NCBI GenBank assembly: GCA_002402165.1
Contig: NVVI01000015.1
Location: 15,604-25,165, forward strand
DNA length: 9,562 nt
Reading direction: 5' to 3'
DNA from: Flavobacteriales bacterium
GTDB lineage: Bacteria; Bacteroidota; Bacteroidia; Flavobacteriales_E; Vicingaceae
Shown: piece by piece, positions 5,884 to 9,562 of the stretch
Position numbering within the stretch: the first letter of the stretch is position 1
Layout of the letters: every line of letters starts with the position of its first letter
Program-made: the position numbers and the translations under genes
Notes under the pieces: model-generated
What the model was told of the DNA's origin: nothing
What the model saw: the letters and a program-made list of their open reading frames with translations, nothing else
The model's database searches: none

Positions 5884-7608
5884 TTAATTAACAGCAGATT
5901 GGAAATCAGCGTTATCTCTAAATTTAATAAACTCAGCATCTGATTTAGCTTTAGCTTTTAAATCAGCATCTTTAGAAGTTGCCGTTTTTAAATTACTAAT
6001 CATCATATCATTATCAGCACTTCGTGCACCAGCAATTGCTTTTAAATAATAAGACAATGCCTCATCTTTATCATCAGATCCGTCAACAACAGCTCCAATT
6101 GAATTATCACCATTTAGCATTTTAGCTAATGCAGAGTTAAATGAATTTACCCCTGAGTAATTAGATGCTGCTGAAGCATAATCACCTTGAATGATATTTA
6201 TGATTCCTTTATTTTGAGCAACTTCACCACCAGCACCAGAAGCATTGTTGTAATACTCCATAGCTCCATCTAAGTTTCCATTTAATCTTTCAATAACTCC
6301 TAAGTTATTTTGTATGATTGGATTATTAGCAGAAAGTCCATTTGCTTTATCAAACTCTGCTTTAGCATCGGTTAATTTGTTTTGAGAAACGTAAATAAAT
6401 CCAACATTGTTTGGTCCTCTCCAATCTGACGAATGAATAGAAGAAACACTTTTATAAATAGATTCTTTCTTTGCATCATCAGTATATAGTGTTGCAGCAT
6501 ATAACATTTGTTCTACATCTAGTGAATCAATTTTAGTATCAACCAATGCTTTAAGCTCGTCATCAGTTAAATTATGATGCTTCATAACTAAGTTACATTG
6601 AGCTCTTCTTAATTGAGGAAGTACCTTTTTTTGAACCTGAGTGTAAGTCGCAGCTAAGTTTTTAATTTCTTCTTCTCTCTTAGCCCCATCTTGGTAAGTC
6701 TCTAGAACTCTAATAATTAATTCTTTATCAGCAATATCAGAAGCTTGCATCATAGTCTTAAAACCACTCCAATCTTCACCTTTACCTGCTGCAGTTGTGA
6801 ATCCTGTTTCTGGTAATTCAATTTTTGCTCTTTTCAATAAAGACTCCACTGCTTTAGCAGCAGAAGCAGCTCTTTCATTAGCCAAGTTTTCATTTTTACT
6901 TAACTCACCTTCTGGAGAAGCATAAGCACTAATAGATAAACCGTTAAACTCCATCTTCACATCTTCATTCCATCCCTTTAACTTAGCTTTCAACTCTTTA
7001 AGGTCATCATCGCTCATTTCACTTCCTCTAACTGTAGAATTACTCACTAAGTAATGAATCTCTACATTATTATCTTGTAAAGTAAACTTAACAAATTTAT
7101 CAGTTCCCATAATTGCTTTATCCGAAGACAAAACCAATTTAGGAGTAATGATTGTTCCATCACCAACTTTACGAGGATCTAAATCTTTCGTTTTACCTTT
7201 ATACTCCCCAGTTACTCTTAATTCAATAGTAGCAACTTCCATCCCATCTTTATAAGGAATTTTAGCACTGTGAGAAAAACTACCTCCTGATTCATACTTA
7301 ATCGTAGTTCCTTCTGCTTCAGAAACCTCACCTTTTAATTTTAAAGGTTCAAAAGATTCAGAATTTTCTCCATAAACTAAAACAGGTGTAATCGTTGCAG
7401 ATACTTTTTTATTAAAGTATTTTTCTGGAAAACTCCCAGAAAAGGTAATTGCAATAGTATCCCCATGCATTTCAACTGGATTTGGAGTAAGTTCATAGTT
7501 TACTTCTCCTTGTCTTTTAATCATTTTGTTTAATGGGTTACAAGCCATTAATATAGTGGTTGCAACTGCAACTGCAACTAATAATTTTGAATTTTGATTC
7601 TTCATCAT
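5884..7608 (-). CDS. OmpA-like/TPR lipoprotein of a Bacteroidota family, function unknown
   Basis: The 574-residue protein has a lipoprotein signal (VAVAVATTILMAC, Cys-23 lipidated). Residues about 35-190 look like beta-rich extracytoplasmic modules. An OmpA-like segment follows at about 221-261 (ISAYASPEG, then NENLANERA). Three or so TPR-like helical repeats lie around 397-500, including GFIYVSQNKLTDAKAEFDKA, IIQNNLGVIERLNGNLDGAM and a shorter third unit. The remainder is helical and Ala/Lys/Asp-rich. In OmpA the equivalent segment holds an Asp and an Arg that bind the diaminopimelate of peptidoglycan. Here Arg-246 is kept but the Asp position is Ser-231, so standard peptidoglycan binding is doubtful. 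I recognise the overall arrangement as one conserved in Bacteroidota lipoproteins without an assigned role; an envelope scaffold is the natural guess. Two adjacent ATGs (7608 and 7605) are possible starts. A good promoter lies just upstream and a strong terminator downstream, so it is probably a single-gene unit. Confidence 0.85.
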   Translation of the reverse strand: MMKNQNSKLLVAVAVATTILMACNPLNKMIKRQGEVNYELTPNPVEMHGDTIAITFSGSFPEKYFNKKVSATITPVLVYGENSESFEPLKLKGEVSEAEGTTIKYESGGSFSHSAKIPYKDGMEVATIELRVTGEYKGKTKDLDPRKVGDGTIITPKLVLSSDKAIMGTDKFVKFTLQDNNVEIHYLVSNSTVRGSEMSDDDLKELKAKLKGWNEDVKMEFNGLSISAYASPEGELSKNENLANERAASAAKAVESLLKRAKIELPETGFTTAAGKGEDWSGFKTMMQASDIADKELIIRVLETYQDGAKREEEIKNLAATYTQVQKKVLPQLRRAQCNLVMKHHNLTDDELKALVDTKIDSLDVEQMLYAATLYTDDAKKESIYKSVSSIHSSDWRGPNNVGFIYVSQNKLTDAKAEFDKANGLSANNPIIQNNLGVIERLNGNLDGAMEYYNNASGAGGEVAQNKGIINIIQGDYASAASNYSGVNSFNSALAKMLNGDNSIGAVVDGSDDKDEALSYYLKAIAGARSADNDMMISNLKTATSKDADLKAKAKSDAEFIKFRDNADFQSAVN

Positions 7609-7626
7609 TTATAAGGTTATTCTTTT

Positions 7627-7655
7627 AAAATCTATTTTTTAGTTAACTTTTTCAA
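7627..7655 (-). promoter_or_regulatory. Candidate promoter of the OmpA/TPR lipoprotein gene
   Basis: On the minus strand a TTG (7655-7653) is followed after 18 bp by TAGATTTT (7634-7627). This fits the Bacteroidota TTG / 17-23 bp / TAnnTTTG layout with seven of eight -7 positions matching. It would start transcription roughly 10-15 bp before the ATG at 7608. It is the best two-element promoter in the window and indicates that the gene is transcribed independently of folK. Confidence 0.5.
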
Positions 7656-7714
7656 CTGCAATGATAGTCATTACTTTTTATATTTAAAAAACTATTTAAT
7701 AATATATACTCAAA

Positions 7715-8224
7715 TTAATCTAACATTTTGATTACCTCGAGTTTATCATTACATTTATTTTTAAGTTCCTTCATTGTTTTGTGCAATAAAGGATGCCTAA
7801 AACTAGGGATTATATCCACTAACGGAAAAAGAACAAAATTTCTTTTATGAACATGCGGATGTGGAATAGTTAGGTCTGGAGTGTCAATAATTTCACCGTC
7901 ATAAAACAGTACATCTATATCTATCAATCTTTTGTGCCATTTTTCTTTTCTAACTCTTCCTATTATTAGCTCTGTTTCTAAACAAACATGTAAAATGTCA
8001 ATTGGTAACAACTCAGTACTAAAAACAAGTACTTGATTTAAAAAATTTGGTTGATTCTCTACTCCCCATGCCTTTGTTTTATATAAAGAGGAAGACAAAA
8101 CAAGCTCTCCTATGTTTTTCTCCAACAACTTAATAGAGTAATTAAAAGCTTGTTTCACATCCCCAATATTTCCTCCTAAAGATAATACCACACGATTATT
8201 CCGTTTATCAATTTCTGCAACCAT
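7715..8224 (-). CDS. folK: 2-amino-4-hydroxy-6-hydroxymethyldihydropteridine diphosphokinase (HPPK)
   Basis: FolK transfers pyrophosphate from ATP to 6-hydroxymethyl-7,8-dihydropterin, the step before dihydropteroate synthase in cytoplasmic folate synthesis. The 169-residue protein is a normal single-domain HPPK. It shows LSLGGNIGD at 14-22, SSLYKTKAWG at 45-54, QPNFLNQV at 58-65 (pterin pocket), RKEKWHKRLIDIDVLFY at 92-108 with the Mg-binding pair Asp-102 and Asp-104, and IPHPHVHKRNFVLFPL at 120-135 with ATP-contacting His and Arg residues. No folP or folB fusion is present. The ATG at 8224 puts the first motif 13 residues in, as usual. It is divergent from sppA, 73 bp away, and 106 bp upstream of the OmpA/TPR gene, which has its own promoter. 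Confidence 0.96.
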   Translation of the reverse strand: MVAEIDKRNNRVVLSLGGNIGDVKQAFNYSIKLLEKNIGELVLSSSLYKTKAWGVENQPNFLNQVLVFSTELLPIDILHVCLETELIIGRVRKEKWHKRLIDIDVLFYDGEIIDTPDLTIPHPHVHKRNFVLFPLVDIIPSFRHPLLHKTMKELKNKCNDKLEVIKMLD

Positions 8225-8261
8225 TGGTGTATTTTGTTCAATAATAAATAAACACTTGCTC

Positions 8262-8277
8262 TACTTTTGTAAAAGTA
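8262..8277. promoter_or_regulatory. Inverted-repeat promoter element between folK and sppA
   Basis: TACTTTT-GT-AAAAGTA is a 7-bp inverted repeat around two bases. On the plus strand its left arm extends to TACTTTTG (8262-8269), an exact TAnnTTTG -7 box placed 28 bp before the sppA ATG. On the minus strand the other arm gives TACTTTTA, seven of eight matches, 45 bp before the folK ATG. A TTG at 8234-8236 is 25 bp upstream of the plus box, longer than usual. The site probably serves sppA and perhaps folK too. Confidence 0.45.
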
Positions 8278-8297
8278 AATTAACTAAACCAATTAAA

Positions 8298-9562
8298 ATG
8301 AAACAATTTTTTAAATTCATGTTTGCTAGTATGCTGGGAACTTTTATAACCATCATGCTTACCAGTATTCTATCAATGATTATCTTTTTTGCAATGCTTG
8401 GGGGAATAATATCCTCTGCATCAAAAGACACTAAAAAAGTAGCTCAAATAGAAACCAATTCTGTTTTACACTTAACTCTTAACAAGCCAATAGCAGACAG
8501 GACTTCAGGAAATCCTTTTGAAAATTTCGATTTTGGCAGTATGGAATCTCAAAATGGATTAGGATTAGATAAAATCTTAAGGTCAATTAAAAAGGCGAAA
8601 ACAGATGATAAGATAAAAGGTATTTACTTAGACATAAGCTTTATACCTGCAGGGATGGCAACGTTAGAAGAAATAAGAGCTGCTCTTATTGACTTTAAAA
8701 AATCAAAAAAATGGATTATCAGTTATTCTGAAATATATACTCAAGGATCATACTACATCGCTTCAACTGCTGATAAGATTTGTATTAATCCGGCAGGAAT
8801 AGTCGAACACAGAGGGTTAGCCACTGAATTAATGTTTTTTAAAAATGCGCTAGAAAAATTAGAAATTGAAATGCAAATTATTAGACACGGAAAATTTAAA
8901 AGTGCAGTCGAACCTTTTATGCTCGAGAAAATGAGTGATGCTAATCGCGAGCAATATCAACTTATATTAAATACTGCATGGTCAAGCATGATTAAGGAAG
9001 TTTCTAAAAGTAGAGGAATTAGCATTGAAAAGCTTAACGAATTAGCAGACAACATGACCATTCAAGATGCAAAAATTGCTAAAAAGGAAGGTTTAATTGA
9101 TGAGCTTTATTACAAAGATGAATTATTAGCCGAACTTAGAAAGAAACTAAAAATTGAGGCTGATGATGATATTAATACAATAACTATAGGAAAATATGCC
9201 ACCACCTTAAAAGAAAAAAATAAAACCTCTAAAAATCATATTGCAATAATTTATGCAAGTGGTAGTATCAATAGTGGTAAAAGCAAAGGGGAATCAATGG
9301 GTTCAGAAACAATCTCTAAAGCCATAAGAGAAGCTAGATTAGATGAAAATGTAAAAGCTATTGTATTAAGGATTAACTCGCCAGGTGGAAGCGCATTAGC
9401 ATCTGATGTAATGTGGCGTGAAGTTGTATTAGCTTCAAAAGTAAAACCAGTAATTGCTTCTATGGGAAATGTTGCTGCAAGCGGGGGGTATTATATAGCT
9501 TGTGCTGCAGATAAAATAGTAGCAAATGAAAAAACAATTACTGGTTCTATTGGAGTTTTTGG
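8298..9562 (+). CDS. sppA: Signal peptide peptidase SppA, protease IV type (partial, C-terminus outside window)
   Basis: SppA is a membrane-bound serine protease of the ClpP/crotonase fold that degrades cleaved signal peptides at the outer face of the inner membrane. The ATG at 8298 opens 421 complete codons that run off the right edge. An N-terminal hydrophobic segment (about 12-40) anchors the protein. It is the long, tandem-domain form. The first domain carries the general-base Lys-201 in KFKSAVEPF, corresponding to Lys-209 of the E. coli enzyme. The second carries the nucleophile Ser-395 in NVAASGGYYIA, corresponding to Ser-409, preceded by INSPGGSALASD (360-370). Both catalytic residues are therefore present, and the visible part covers most of the expected protein. 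Missing are the residues after GSIGVF. The leader is A-rich without a Shine-Dalgarno site. It is divergent from folK, with an exact -7 box 28 bp upstream. Confidence 0.95.
   Translation, partial: MKQFFKFMFASMLGTFITIMLTSILSMIIFFAMLGGIISSASKDTKKVAQIETNSVLHLTLNKPIADRTSGNPFENFDFGSMESQNGLGLDKILRSIKKAKTDDKIKGIYLDISFIPAGMATLEEIRAALIDFKKSKKWIISYSEIYTQGSYYIASTADKICINPAGIVEHRGLATELMFFKNALEKLEIEMQIIRHGKFKSAVEPFMLEKMSDANREQYQLILNTAWSSMIKEVSKSRGISIEKLNELADNMTIQDAKIAKKEGLIDELYYKDELLAELRKKLKIEADDDINTITIGKYATTLKEKNKTSKNHIAIIYASGSINSGKSKGESMGSETISKAIREARLDENVKAIVLRINSPGGSALASDVMWREVVLASKVKPVIASMGNVAASGGYYIACAADKIVANEKTITGSIGVF

Noticed and set aside
7561..7578. Three tandem GCAACT-type hexamers in the OmpA/TPR signal peptide
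   Set aside because: They simply encode the Val-Ala repeats of the hydrophobic core, are in frame, and too short to suggest phase variation.

Overview
The window looks like an ordinary chromosomal stretch from a member of the Bacteroidota, most likely order Flavobacteriales. The DNA is strongly AT-rich. Leaders are A-rich without clear Shine-Dalgarno sites, promoter-like boxes fit the Bacteroidota TAnnTTTG pattern, and the MutS, FolK, SppA and OmpA/TPR lipoprotein sequences have a flavobacterial character. The species cannot be fixed from the sequence alone.

Layout from left to right. (1) 1-282, minus: the N-terminal part of a secreted protein with a fibronectin-III-like beginning, cut by the window edge. 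(2) 442-3048, minus: mutS, divergent from a short SpoU/TrmH-type RNA methyltransferase (3131-3664, plus) across a gap of under 100 bp. (3) 3665-4040: a convergent gap filled by two palindromic repeat doublets. (4) 4041-5788, minus: a MauE/DoxX membrane protein fused to a thioredoxin-like domain, and two small paralogous four-cysteine lipoproteins; the 59-residue one is intact. A third copy of the repeat doublet lies between the lipoprotein genes. (5) 5884-7608, minus: a 574-residue lipoprotein with an OmpA-like segment and TPR-like repeats, followed by a good intrinsic terminator. (6) 7715-8224, minus: folK, divergent from sppA (8298 onward, plus, cut by the right edge).

Housekeeping functions (mismatch repair, RNA methylation, folate synthesis, membrane proteolysis) frame an envelope-related block. 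The most suggestive functional grouping is the redox membrane protein (CxC in the membrane domain, CxxC in the thioredoxin domain) directly after two secreted lipoproteins that each carry four non-lipidated cysteines. This could be a dedicated thiol-disulfide pair, but the link rests on proximity and cysteine content only. The most striking non-coding signal is a family of six hairpins arranged as three head-to-head doublets, with base-pair-preserving differences between copies. It resembles REP/BIME elements. No tRNA, rRNA, CRISPR array, insertion sequence or phage gene was seen.
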